From NCBI RefSeq assembly GCF_000430745.1, contig NZ_AUMP01000007.1:62001-126000 (forward strand): a stretch of DNA of 64,000 nucleotides. Reading direction: 5' to 3'. Both the position numbers and the translations under genes were made by a program. Source of the stretch: Fictibacillus gelatini DSM 15865. Lineage in GTDB: Bacteria; Bacillota; Bacilli; Bacillales; Fictibacillaceae. Below, in pieces: positions 35,925 to 44,083 of this stretch (positions are counted from its first letter, which is position 1; each line of letters starts with the position of its first letter). The notes under the pieces are model-generated. The model was not told the DNA's origin, did no database searches, and saw only the letters and a list, made by a program, of their open reading frames with translations.

Positions 35925-37364
35925 ATGGCAATCCAGACGGAATTTAAAAAGAAATTGTTTATTAATGGCTGCTGGACAGAGGCGGAAAATTACACCGATC
36001 TCATCTCTCCATATAATGGCGAAGTCATTGCTAAAATTCCTTTAGCCGGAGAGACAGAAGTCGACCAGGCGGTTGAAGCGGCGTATAATGCCAGAAAAAC
36101 AATGGCAAAAATGCCGGCTTTCAAGCGGGCGCAAATTTTAGAAAACGTATCGAAGCTTTTGGAAGAAAGGCAGGAAGATGCGGCGAAAATTATCGCACTT
36201 GAAGCCGCTAAGCCGATAACGACGGCAAAAGGAGAGGTGGCGCGAACGATACAAACCTATAAATTTGCGGCTGAGGAAGCAAAGCGTATTCACGGAGAAA
36301 CGTTGCCTTTAGATAGCGCGCCGGGCGGCGAAAACCGGGTATCGTACACAACGAGAGAGCCGATCGGAGTCATTGGAGCAATCACGCCGTTTAATTTTCC
36401 GATGAATCTTGTTGCTCATAAAGTAGGACCGGCGATTGCCTCAGGCAACACGGTCGTATTGAAGCCGGCATCGCAAACGCCGCTTTCTTCATATTTTATA
36501 GCGGAACTTTTCCAGGAGGCGGGATTGCCTGACGGAGCATTAAACGTCGTGACAGGAAGCGGGAAAACTGTCGGCGATAAAATTGTTTCGGATGACCGCG
36601 TTAAAATGATTACGTTTACCGGAAGTCCGGCAGTCGGAATTGGAATTCGTAATAAGGCGGGATTAAAACGAGTAACGTTGGAACTTGGTTCAAATTCCGC
36701 TGTCATTATTGATGAAGGAACAGATCTTGAGACGATCGTCCCGCGCTGTGTAACCGGTGCTTTTTCATACCAGGGACAGGTTTGCATTTCGCTTCAGCGG
36801 ATTTACGTCCATGAAAAGGAATATGACCGCTTCGTAGAAAAATTTACAGAAGCGGCAAAACAGTTAAAGATTGGCGACCCGCTTGATCCTGAGACCGATG
36901 TTTCTGCACTTATATCAAAGGACGATGTAAAACGTGCGGTAAATTGGGTTGAAGAGGCAAAGGGCAATGGGGCTACCGTTGTAACCGGAGGCGAGACAGA
37001 CGGCAATAGTTTAAAGCCGACCGTTTTATTAAATGTCGACCCATCTGAAAAAGTTTCATGCCAGGAAGTGTTTGCCCCTGTCGTAATCATCTATAAAATC
37101 TCTTCCATTGATGAAGCGATCAACCTCGTGAACGATTCACGCTACGGCCTGCAGGCAGGGATATACACGGAAAATATCCATCACGCGTTGCATGCTGCTG
37201 AGGAATTGCACGTTGGCGGCGTGATGATCAATGACATCCCGACATTCCGTGTGGATCATATGCCGTATGGAGGCGTAAAAGAAAGCGGCTTCGGCAGAGA
37301 AGGAATTAAATATGCCATTGAAGAAATGACAGAGTTAAAGCTCGTTGTTTTTAATAAAAAGTAA
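35925..37364 (+). CDS. Second aldehyde dehydrogenase in the hpa operon, possibly for succinate semialdehyde
   Basis: The 479-residue NAD(P)-dependent aldehyde dehydrogenase has TPFNFPMNLVAHKVGPAIA, catalytic Glu in TLELGSNSAV and Cys in YQGQVCISLQR. That is the variant of the phosphonoacetaldehyde, lactaldehyde and related semialdehyde group, not of HpaE. ATG 35925 follows AAGGAGTGA; the frame reaches back to 35886 without a ribosome site. Because the pathway releases succinate semialdehyde, oxidation to succinate is a reasonable role, but this is inference from context. It would otherwise be an orphan semialdehyde dehydrogenase. Confidence 0.8.
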   Translation: MAIQTEFKKKLFINGCWTEAENYTDLISPYNGEVIAKIPLAGETEVDQAVEAAYNARKTMAKMPAFKRAQILENVSKLLEERQEDAAKIIALEAAKPITTAKGEVARTIQTYKFAAEEAKRIHGETLPLDSAPGGENRVSYTTREPIGVIGAITPFNFPMNLVAHKVGPAIASGNTVVLKPASQTPLSSYFIAELFQEAGLPDGALNVVTGSGKTVGDKIVSDDRVKMITFTGSPAVGIGIRNKAGLKRVTLELGSNSAVIIDEGTDLETIVPRCVTGAFSYQGQVCISLQRIYVHEKEYDRFVEKFTEAAKQLKIGDPLDPETDVSALISKDDVKRAVNWVEEAKGNGATVVTGGETDGNSLKPTVLLNVDPSEKVSCQEVFAPVVIIYKISSIDEAINLVNDSRYGLQAGIYTENIHHALHAAEELHVGGVMINDIPTFRVDHMPYGGVKESGFGREGIKYAIEEMTELKLVVFNKK

Positions 37365-37384
37365 ACTGAATTGGCAAGTTTCGG

Positions 37385-37419
37385 ATGAAAGATCCTCTCT
37401 ACGAGGATCTTTCATTTCC
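37385..37419 (+). terminator. Intra-operon hairpin before hpaG1
   Basis: A perfect 13-bp stem (37385-37397 with 37403-37415) and five-base loop, followed by TTTCC. The U tract is too short for a strong terminator; partial termination or RNA processing between the two halves of the operon is possible. Confidence 0.45.
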
Positions 37420-37445
37420 AATGATGGAGCAAGGAGTGATGTTTG

Positions 37446-38237
37446 GTGAGTAAAGCCATTTTTAAGTTGCGCGGGAAACATCTGATAGAGGAAGCGAATG
37501 TAAATGTGCTGAAGCGAACAGTCGAACTTGATGGCAAGCAATATGGCACAGAAATGCTATCGTTCGATGCCCCCGTTTCCGGTACGGTTTACGGCGTGCT
37601 TTTAAATTACAAAGGTGCCCTTCATACACTTGGAGATGCTGTAAATCAACCGCCATATAAAGAACCACCGAAAGCGCCTATTCTGTACATTAAACCGGTG
37701 AACACTTATAGCGGTAACGGAATGCCGATTCCGCTTCCAGAAGGAGTTGAGGAACTCGAGATGGGGGCAGCGCTCGGTGTCGTCATCGGCAAGCCGGCAA
37801 CCCGCGTAAGCACGAGCCAGGCATTGGAATATGTGGCCGGTTACACGATCGTAAATGATGTGTCGATTCCCCATGATAGTGTATACCGCCCCGCTGTAAA
37901 CCAAAAGGCTCGTGACGGTTTCTGTCCGATCGGACCGTGGGTAATCGAACGTGATGCAGTCGCCAATCCGGATCAGTTACGTGTCCGTGTATTCATTAAT
38001 GATGAGATGAAGCAGGAAAATACGACAGCCAATTTGATTCGCTCAGTCTCACGCCTCATTGTGGATGTAACCGATTTCATGACGCTAAATAAAGGTGACG
38101 TATTGCTCGTGGGGGTCCCCGAAAAAGCACCGCTGGCAAAAGCCGGTGACCGGGTCAGAGTTGAAATTGACGAGCTTGGCTGTTTAGAAAATACGATCGT
38201 ACCTGAGTCCGAGCTAACAGGAGGTGTAGCTTTATGA
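37446..38237 (+). CDS. hpaG1: Fumarylacetoacetase-family protein, HpaG N-terminal-half homologue (OPET decarboxylase side)
   Basis: The 263-residue protein aligns by motif with the N-terminal half of E. coli HpaG/HpcE (the decarboxylase/isomerase of 5-oxopent-3-ene-1,2,5-tricarboxylate): LLNYKGALHTLG, PPYKEPPKAPILYIKPVNTY, LEYVAGYTIVNDVSIP and RDGFCPIGPWV. The start is either TTG 37443 or GTG 37446; AAGGAG (37431-37436) is better spaced to GTG. It overlaps hpaG2 by four bases. The enzyme acts as a heterodimer or bifunctional pair with HpaG2. Confidence 0.87.
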   Translation: MSKAIFKLRGKHLIEEANVNVLKRTVELDGKQYGTEMLSFDAPVSGTVYGVLLNYKGALHTLGDAVNQPPYKEPPKAPILYIKPVNTYSGNGMPIPLPEGVEELEMGAALGVVIGKPATRVSTSQALEYVAGYTIVNDVSIPHDSVYRPAVNQKARDGFCPIGPWVIERDAVANPDQLRVRVFINDEMKQENTTANLIRSVSRLIVDVTDFMTLNKGDVLLVGVPEKAPLAKAGDRVRVEIDELGCLENTIVPESELTGGVAL

Positions 38238-39031
38238 GACGTGCACGTGTCGCCTATTCTGGTGCCATCCATGAAGCGATTGAAAGAAACGGGCAAATCC
38301 AATTAAATGATGGACGCATTGTATCCGAAAAAGAAGTTGTCTGGCTTCCGCCAGTTGAGCCACGTACGGTATTTGTATTAGGCCTCAACTATGCCGACCA
38401 TGCGAAGGAGCTTTCTTTTACTGCTCCGACGGAACCGCTTGTCTTTTTAAAAGGGCCAAATACCTTTATCGGGCACCGAGGCCAAACCCGTAGGCCGAAC
38501 GATGTAACGTTTATGCATTATGAGTGTGAACTCGCTGTCGTCATCGGAAGAGGCGCCAGAAAAGTTAAACGCGATAATGCTTATGAATATGTAGCAGGCT
38601 ATACGGTTGCGAATGACTATGCGTTCCGGGACTATTTAGAAAACTATTACCGGCCGAATCTCAGGGTGAAGAACCGGGACGGCTGCACTCCGATTGGACC
38701 GTGGCTGGTCGATGCAAGCGATATCGATGATCCGATGAATTTAACTCTTCGTACGTATGTGAACGGCAAGCTGACACAGGAAGGAAATACGAAGGATATG
38801 ATATTTGACATCCCCGCTTTAATTGAGTATTTAAGCAGCTTTATGACATTAAATGCAGGGGACATCATTTTGACTGGAACCCCAAAAGGATCAGTTGATA
38901 CGAAGGTCGGCGATGAAGTCGTAACAGAAATTGAGGGGATTGGCAGGTTGGCCAATACAATTGTTGGTGATGATACGTTTACTAAAGATGCAGCAAAAGA
39001 GAACTGGGCTAAACATCTTTCTCAATTATAA
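38234..39031 (+). CDS. hpaG2: Fumarylacetoacetase-family protein, HpaG C-terminal-half homologue (HHDD isomerase side)
   Basis: The 265-residue protein matches the C-terminal half of HpaG/HpcE: VLGLNYADHAKELSF, EPLVFLKGPNTFIGHRG, the metal-binding MHYECELAVVIG and CTPIGPWLVDASDI. ATG 38234 overlaps the hpaG1 stop (ATGA). In enterobacteria the two halves are fused; here they are separate and coupled. GTPKGSVD near the end is the active-site loop. Confidence 0.9.
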   Translation: MRRARVAYSGAIHEAIERNGQIQLNDGRIVSEKEVVWLPPVEPRTVFVLGLNYADHAKELSFTAPTEPLVFLKGPNTFIGHRGQTRRPNDVTFMHYECELAVVIGRGARKVKRDNAYEYVAGYTVANDYAFRDYLENYYRPNLRVKNRDGCTPIGPWLVDASDIDDPMNLTLRTYVNGKLTQEGNTKDMIFDIPALIEYLSSFMTLNAGDIILTGTPKGSVDTKVGDEVVTEIEGIGRLANTIVGDDTFTKDAAKENWAKHLSQL

Positions 39032-39049
39032 AAATAGGGAGTGGTTTAA

Positions 39050-39436
39050 ATGCCGCATATTATTGTCGAATATACCGACAACATTAAAGAAGAGGCAGAT
39101 ATACCCGGGCTCCTAGAAAAAATCAATGGTGTCCTTATAGCACGCGGCGATATTTTTCCGATCGGCGGCATTCGTTCAAGAGCGCTTGAACTCCGCGATT
39201 ACCGGGTTGCTGATGGAAGTGAGGATGATGCGTTTGTCCATGTGACATTAAAGATTGGTGCAGGCCGGGCAGAAGAGGTTAAAAAGGCAACTTGCGATGA
39301 GCTTTTTGAAGAAGTCAAGGCACATTTTGCCGATCTCTTTTCAAGAAGATATTTAGCGCTGTCAATGGAATTGGTCGAGTTTAGCGAGGCAGGTACTTAT
39401 AAGCATAATAATATCCATAGCCGTTATAAAAAATGA
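39050..39436 (+). CDS. hpaF: 5-carboxymethyl-2-hydroxymuconate delta-isomerase
   Basis: The 128-residue tautomerase-superfamily enzyme starts MPHIIVEYTDNI, with Pro1 as the catalytic base after Met removal, and contains FPIGGIRSRALELRDYRVADG, the CHMI signature. It isomerises the HpaE product before decarboxylation. It is the last gene of the operon, 18 bases after hpaG2, and is followed by a terminator. Confidence 0.92.
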   Translation: MPHIIVEYTDNIKEEADIPGLLEKINGVLIARGDIFPIGGIRSRALELRDYRVADGSEDDAFVHVTLKIGAGRAEEVKKATCDELFEEVKAHFADLFSRRYLALSMELVEFSEAGTYKHNNIHSRYKK

Positions 39437-39454
39437 ATAGGCAAAATTTGAACG

Positions 39455-39478
39455 CCAGCTATTTTTAGCTGGTTTTCG
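39455..39478 (+). terminator. Terminator of the hpa operon
   Basis: CCAGCT (39455-39460) pairs with AGCTGG (39467-39472) around ATTTTT; TTTTCG follows and another TTTTC is nearby. Confidence 0.6.
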
Positions 39479-39567
39479 TGTTTTCAATTGGTGATATTGC
39501 CTGTACCAAATCCATCTTCCGGTAATATTCTATAAATGGGGCAATAATTTCCATTGGAGTGACCAGG

Positions 39568-40455
39568 TTGAAAGCCCATCATTCTAAAATCAAAATCGCG
39601 ATTTTTCTTGCGGCGGCTTGTTTTCAAGCGTCACAACTTTCAAAAGGGAACGTAAAGTTACCTAAAGGCTACCGTCTTGTAGCAACAATTATTGGGGAAG
39701 CCGGCATTATCCGTCCGAAATCTGAAGTGTTTGGTTACATTGCCGAATCACGCCATTCGATTATTATCGCTTTTCGCGGCACAGAAACGGGACGTGACGG
39801 TTTTTCAGATCTTGATATTACTCAGATTCCATTTCCTTATGTAGCAAATGGCGGCAAAACCCATCAAGGATTCACCCGAATTTACGGTGGAGACCGGTGT
39901 TTATTATATTCGGCGAGAGATCAAATTATAAAAAAGTTATGGCGTCTTGATAACCGTAAAACACTTTTTATCACAGGGCATAGTTTAGGAGGGGCGCTGG
40001 CCACTTTATGTGCCCTTGACGTGGCAATCAATACAAAATTTAAACAGCCGAGAGTATATACGTTTGGTTCCCCAAAAGTGGGCGATCCAGCGTTTGTTGA
40101 AATATTTAATCAAACGATTCGGCATTCTGTCCGTGTTTACAATTGTTATGATGTTGTACCGGAACATCCGAAGAAAAGGTATGCGCTGCCCATTTTGAAA
40201 AATTGTCCACATTATGAACATGTTAAAGGAGAATTCCCGATTAGCTTTGAACTTTGCAATAAAATAAAAAATCATACGACCCGTAATTATTTTTTTGCTT
40301 TAAGCACATATAACCTTTTCTTTAGTGAAAAATTATGCAAAAAAAATGCCGGATTTTGTCCTTCAATCAAAAATTATCATGACTTTAGAAGGATTAATAA
40401 AGTAGCATGCATGGCATCCCCTTTTGAACAAGAAGAAAATGCTGTCAATGAATAA
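39568..40455 (+). CDS. Class 3 lipase-family protein
   Basis: The 295-residue alpha/beta hydrolase of the fungal-type lipase_3 family has IIAFRGTE before the lid, the nucleophile elbow TGHSLGGALATL, YTFGSPKVGDPAF and the Asp in YNCYDVVPEHP. The frame opens at GTG 39559, but GGAG (39556-39559) is correctly spaced to TTG 39568, so I start there. The N-terminus has a short hydrophobic stretch (IKIAIFLAAACF), not a clear export signal. It could act on membrane or storage lipids. Five of the nine Cys lie in the last third. Confidence 0.78.
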   Translation: MKAHHSKIKIAIFLAAACFQASQLSKGNVKLPKGYRLVATIIGEAGIIRPKSEVFGYIAESRHSIIIAFRGTETGRDGFSDLDITQIPFPYVANGGKTHQGFTRIYGGDRCLLYSARDQIIKKLWRLDNRKTLFITGHSLGGALATLCALDVAINTKFKQPRVYTFGSPKVGDPAFVEIFNQTIRHSVRVYNCYDVVPEHPKKRYALPILKNCPHYEHVKGEFPISFELCNKIKNHTTRNYFFALSTYNLFFSEKLCKKNAGFCPSIKNYHDFRRINKVACMASPFEQEENAVNE

Positions 40456-40497
40456 AGAAGCACTTCTCGCGAGCAGCAAGAAGATGCTTCTTTTTTA
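40454..40497. terminator. Terminator shared by convergent lipase and serine hydrolase genes
   Basis: AAAGAAGCA (40454-40462) pairs with TGCTTCTTT (40485-40493), with an inner TTCT/AGAA pairing, then TTTT on the plus strand. Confidence 0.75.
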
Positions 40498-40500
40498 GAT

Positions 40501-41649
40501 TTAAACACCGTTAACCGGGTTCATCGCCCATTTAAAGATCTGATCATCCACAACCTTAATCGAGCGAATATTATTTTGGATATTCGAAAGCAAAACAACA
40601 TATACACTGCCGTCTTTAGCATAACTATTTAATCCGTTCCAACCCGGCAATACGCCATGGGAGAAATACTTGTCTGATTTAACATACCACCCAAAGCCAT
40701 AATCGTGTTTAAAAGGGGTAAAGATTTGTTCATAGCTTAACGGCGATACAAGTTTTCCGGTTTTTAAGGCATGGTCGAACTTATACAAATCATAGGCGGT
40801 CGTATAGATATCGCCGCAGCCGTATAATTGTGAAAAATGGGCAGTTCCCGGAATAAATATTTTTTTCGCTTGAATTTTATACCCTTTCGATGGAAATGGT
40901 TCATTATTCATTTGGTAGCCAAAGCCCGAATGTTTCATTCCCGCGACTTGAAAAATATGCTCTTGTAAATAGTTGTGTAATGGTTGACCGGATACTTTTT
41001 CAACGATATATCCTAAAATCGAATAGTTTGAATCCGAATAGTTCCACCGAGTCCCAGGAGGAAATAACAAAAAGTTCGCGCGAAAAGCAATTCGATTGAT
41101 CAACTGATTTGGCGCTAGTTTTTCCAATGTCTCCCGGTATGTCGGAATGCCGGAAGTATGTGTCAATAAATTGTATAATGTAATTTCATTCGCGTGCGGG
41201 AAAGTTGGAAGATAGTTTGATAAACGATCATGGACATTCAATTTCCCTTGCGCTTGAAGCTGCATAATGGCCGTTGATATAAAAGACTTTGTAATAGACC
41301 CGATATAGTAGACGGTATTCCGGTTATTTCGAATTCTTCTTTCCCTATCAGCAAATCCATATCCTTTATTTAAAATGGTTTTACCGTTTTTCACAACTAG
41401 TGCAGTACCATTAAAATGAATCCGTTTTAAATAATCATCGACTCCCTGATTACTTGGCATCTTTAAAGCCGCAATAGCTTTTTTTAACTTTTGCTTTTTT
41501 ACAATGTTCGCTTGATTTCTTTGGATTGGTGCTGATAACTTGTGATAAAAGAAATAGATGCCTCCTAGAAGCAATAATGAACAGCTAAAAATCTGTAATT
41601 TTTTTCTGCGGTCTCTTTTTCTTTTCGCTATTCTCGATTCTTTTCTCAT
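40501..41649 (-). CDS. Membrane-anchored class C beta-lactamase-like serine hydrolase
   Basis: The 382-residue protein begins with a strongly basic start and one membrane segment (about residues 19-35), so the catalytic domain faces outside. Serine-hydrolase motifs are Ser118-Lys121 in IGSITKSF, the Tyr204 loop in WNYSDSNYS and HGVLPGWNG (the KTG equivalent). The family includes D-amino-acid carboxypeptidases, esterases and AmpC-like proteins of cell-wall metabolism. No beta-lactamase activity should be assumed. It is monocistronic and divergent from bcrC. Confidence 0.82.
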   Translation of the reverse strand: MRKESRIAKRKRDRRKKLQIFSCSLLLLGGIYFFYHKLSAPIQRNQANIVKKQKLKKAIAALKMPSNQGVDDYLKRIHFNGTALVVKNGKTILNKGYGFADRERRIRNNRNTVYYIGSITKSFISTAIMQLQAQGKLNVHDRLSNYLPTFPHANEITLYNLLTHTSGIPTYRETLEKLAPNQLINRIAFRANFLLFPPGTRWNYSDSNYSILGYIVEKVSGQPLHNYLQEHIFQVAGMKHSGFGYQMNNEPFPSKGYKIQAKKIFIPGTAHFSQLYGCGDIYTTAYDLYKFDHALKTGKLVSPLSYEQIFTPFKHDYGFGWYVKSDKYFSHGVLPGWNGLNSYAKDGSVYVVLLSNIQNNIRSIKVVDDQIFKWAMNPVNGV

Positions 41650-41808
41650 ACAAGCCCTCTTTTTTCTATGAATATTTCCCTATCACACCATAGAAAAGTT
41701 CTTAAAAAGCTTTTTTATGGACTAATTATAAAACAGCCAAAATAGAATCACCAGCTGGAACTTACATTTTTTTCTGAGATCTTATATTTTGGTATTTCAA
41801 CATTAATT

Positions 41809-41837
41809 TTGACGGTCGTCGTTTCTTGCTTTATAAT
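41809..41837 (+). promoter_or_regulatory. Sigma-A promoter of bcrC, with a possible ECF element overlapping
   Basis: TTGACG (41809-41814), 17 bases and TATAAT (41832-41837) are near-consensus. TTCAAC (41796-41801) and CGTC (41817-41820), 15 bases apart, resemble an ECF-sigma promoter, which would fit the sigma-M/X/W control of bcrC known in B. subtilis but is weaker. Confidence 0.75.
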
Positions 41838-41881
41838 TTACGATTGTATAAGTTGATCATTATCTTAAATTTGGAGGACAC

Positions 41882-42463
41882 ATGAACTACGATCTTTTTC
41901 ATATGATTAACCAATGGGCAGGGCATTATTCCTGGTTAGATACCATTATGAAGTTTATTACACAATTTGCCTTGCCTCTATTTGCTGTTATCTTGCTGAT
42001 CATTTGGCTTACTGGCAATTCGTACAGCAAACGTTCGGTTTTATATGCAGGAATTTCTGGAATTTTAGCTCTTGTTCTCAATATTATAATTAGTAAGTTT
42101 TATTTTGAACCACGTCCTTTCGTTACCCATCATGTTCACATGCTGCTACCGCATGCGAAAGATGCCTCCTTTCCAAGTGACCATACTTCGGGAGCGTTTG
42201 GGCTTGCGATAGCTATGCTCATGTACAAAAGAAAATGGGGCTATCCGATGTTGGTGTTGGCGGTTTTAACGGGATTTTCCCGGATATTTGTCGGCCATCA
42301 CTACCCTGGAGACGTACTTGGTTCAATTGGTGTTGCGATTATTTCAAGCTGGATCGTTTTATTGTGCCGAAAGCCGCTTGAACCCATCATTCGACTGATT
42401 TTATCGCTTTATGATAAACTTCCTTTTGTTCCAGCAAATCGCGAAAGGGAAGTCAACAAATAG
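41882..42463 (+). CDS. bcrC: Undecaprenyl-diphosphatase BcrC (PAP2 family)
   Basis: The 193-residue, five- or six-segment membrane phosphatase has the same length as B. subtilis BcrC. PAP2 motifs are visible: KFYFEPRPF, DASFPSDHTSGA with the catalytic His, and VGHHYPGDVLGS. It recycles undecaprenyl pyrophosphate for peptidoglycan and teichoic acid synthesis and confers bacitracin tolerance. GGAGGACAC precedes ATG. No terminator of its own is seen before the riboswitch downstream. Confidence 0.93.
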   Translation: MNYDLFHMINQWAGHYSWLDTIMKFITQFALPLFAVILLIIWLTGNSYSKRSVLYAGISGILALVLNIIISKFYFEPRPFVTHHVHMLLPHAKDASFPSDHTSGAFGLAIAMLMYKRKWGYPMLVLAVLTGFSRIFVGHHYPGDVLGSIGVAIISSWIVLLCRKPLEPIIRLILSLYDKLPFVPANREREVNK

Positions 42464-42476
42464 TAGGAAACTAAAA

Positions 42477-42555
42477 AGGCGATGGAGTTCGCCATTAAGT
42501 GCTAAAAAGCTGATGACTCCTACCATTCATCAAAATGGTAGGAGTCTGTTTTTTA
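42477..42555 (+). promoter_or_regulatory. Fluoride riboswitch (crcB motif) with terminator platform
   Basis: GGCGATGGAGTTCGCC (42478-42493) is the conserved fluoride-aptamer hairpin, with GGCG pairing CGCC. CTGATGACTCCTACC (42510-42524) is the conserved 3' segment, and its ACTCC (42516-42520) pairs with GGAGT of the first loop to form the pseudoknot. The same GACTCCTACCATT (42515-42527) otherwise pairs with 42534-42546 to form a 13-bp terminator followed by TGTTTTTT. Fluoride binding should therefore prevent termination and switch on the fluC pair 480 bases downstream. Confidence 0.9.
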
Positions 42556-42695
42556 CGCATGGGGAAAGCATAATTGGCAGCTAGTCCCCTTCAGCTATTA
42601 TTTTTAAGAATAAATTTTTGCCTGAAAAAAAGTAAGAAGATAGAAGCAAAAAACAGGATCAAACGCTATAGTGTGGCGCTATTTTCATGGCATTT

Positions 42696-42857
42696 GGACA
42701 ATAAACAGGTGATTTCCGATAATAAATAAATACTACCGGACAATAACTGGCCTCAGTCGGACAATAAATTTAGTATTTTCTTCATTTATAGTCCAAAAGT
42801 AAGATTTTATTGTTTAAACTGGATGACTTATTGTCCAAATAAGAGCATTTATTGTCC
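42696..42857. repeat. 21-base-phased repeat array B (4 forward + 4 inverted units)
   Basis: Forward GGACAATAAA-type units start at 42696, 42717, 42738 and 42759. Inverted TTTATTGTCC-type units start at 42785, 42806, 42827 and 42848. Every step is exactly 21 bases and the two halves are symmetric about 42776/42777. Spacers of 11 bases are not conserved or complementary. It occupies the leader between the fluoride riboswitch and fluC. In 42858-43037 I see no further feature except the ribosome site. Confidence 0.9.
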
Positions 42858-43037
42858 GAGAACGAAATCAGTTTAATGAAGTAAAAATTCGTGATCGTTT
42901 TTCCTCATTTCATAGATCTAACGAGGTGTTCTTAAAGTAAGAATGTCCTAGTACTGAAATCCAAACTTTTTTTCTAGATGAGACAGCTAGAAGCATCTCG
43001 GTGCATTATCCCATAATAAGTGATAGAGGTGAAAAAG

Positions 43038-43433
43038 ATGCAATATGTATTAGTTGGTCTTGCTGGCATTGTTGGAGCATTATTGCGATACGGTTTAGGG
43101 CTTTGGACGGCGAACTGGTGGCATTCTTCCTTCCCTTTAGCAACCCTTTTGACGAACTTGTCAGGCTGTTTTGTTCTTGGCTGGTTGACGACACGAATGA
43201 TCCGGCTAAAGTTCATGCATCCGTATATTACGACTGCGCTGGGCACTGGACTTGTCGGTTCTTTTACGACGTTTTCGACATTTAGTGCGGAGGCCGTAAA
43301 CTTAATGAAAACCGGACATTGGGGTGGAGCTTGTTTTTATGTGCTTGCCAGTGGAATAGGTGGATTGTTATTTTCCTGGTTCGGCTATAAAACAGGAAAT
43401 GCGGACAGAGGGAGCGTAAAGGATGGTGAATAA
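43038..43433 (+). CDS. fluC1: Fluoride channel subunit FluC/CrcB, first copy
   Basis: The 131-residue Fluc-family protein has four membrane segments. Its GIVGALLRYGLGLW start and FTTFSTFSAEAVNL carry the Arg and the Phe-box/Thr residues lining the fluoride path. AGAGGTG (43025-43031) fixes ATG 43038; the frame opens at 43020. It is paired with a second copy two bases later; such pairs form heterodimeric antiparallel fluoride exporters. Probably controlled by the upstream fluoride riboswitch. Confidence 0.92.
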   Translation: MQYVLVGLAGIVGALLRYGLGLWTANWWHSSFPLATLLTNLSGCFVLGWLTTRMIRLKFMHPYITTALGTGLVGSFTTFSTFSAEAVNLMKTGHWGGACFYVLASGIGGLLFSWFGYKTGNADRGSVKDGE

Positions 43434-43435
43434 AC

Positions 43436-43795
43436 ATGATTAATTGCTTATTTGTCGCAGTTGGCGGTTTTTTTGGCGCTATTTCACGATTTGGCATCAG
43501 CAAATGGATGAATAGCCGTTTTCCATCCACATTCCCAATTGCGACCCTTTTTGTTAATCTTACTGGTGCTTTTCTTTTAGGTCTGATGATCGGAAAAAAT
43601 ATGACACATACCTTTCAACTCCTTTTTGGAACCGGGTTTATGGGAGCTTTTACAACGTTTTCAACATTTAAATTAGAAACAATTCAATTAAAAATAAAAG
43701 GAAAATGGGGACTGATCGGGAGTTATTTGTTTATAAGTTATGTTGGCGGCATGTTGCTTGCATTTTTTGGACTATACATAGGCGGCCAAATATAG
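43436..43795 (+). CDS. fluC2: Fluoride channel subunit FluC/CrcB, second copy
   Basis: The 119-residue Fluc protein shows GGFFGAISRFGISKW and GTGFMGAFTTFSTF. The ATG lies two bases after the fluC1 stop, with AAAGGATGG upstream inside fluC1, so the two are translated together. It complements the first subunit in a dual-topology channel. Confidence 0.92.
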   Translation: MINCLFVAVGGFFGAISRFGISKWMNSRFPSTFPIATLFVNLTGAFLLGLMIGKNMTHTFQLLFGTGFMGAFTTFSTFKLETIQLKIKGKWGLIGSYLFISYVGGMLLAFFGLYIGGQI

Positions 43796-43952
43796 CCCTT
43801 CGTTATAACTGATAAAAGAGGTTCAAACTTTCGGGCCCGGCTATTGTTAAAAGAAAAGAGCGAAATTATGTATTTTTTTTCATAAAAGGATAAATTTTTT
43901 CAAAGAACGATTCGTCTTAGCGTTCGGTGGTATAAAGAAGAAAAAGGCTTTA

Positions 43953-44069
43953 ATGATAGTATCTGCAAGTTGTATTTTATTATATCGCCGTCATTATCAC
44001 CTTCCATTTCGTTTGTTTCGGATTTTTAATTTTCTCTGGAAGGATCATTTAAAACGATTATACAAATAA
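43953..44069 (+). CDS. Possible 38-residue basic protein before dltC
   Basis: ATG 43953 follows AAAAAGG by five bases. The frame starts [14 protein letters not shown] and ends [12 protein letters not shown], with the stop (44067-44069) immediately before the dltC ribosome site AAAGGAG. It is hydrophobic then strongly basic. It does not resemble DltX, which is the small protein of dlt operons. Coding status is uncertain. I see nothing else in 43796-44083. Confidence 0.3.
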   Translation: MIVSASCILLYRRHYHLPFRLFRIFNFLWKDHLKRLYK

Positions 44070-44083
44070 AGGAGCTAACGACT

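Noticed and set aside
42696-42857. CRISPR array
   Set aside because: The repeat unit is only ten bases at a 21-base step, the second half is inverted, spacers are 11 bases, and no cas gene is present.
43953-44069. DltX, the small protein of dlt operons
   Set aside because: The frame is in front of dltC but its sequence is basic at the end and lacks the DltX pattern; kept only as a possible small gene.
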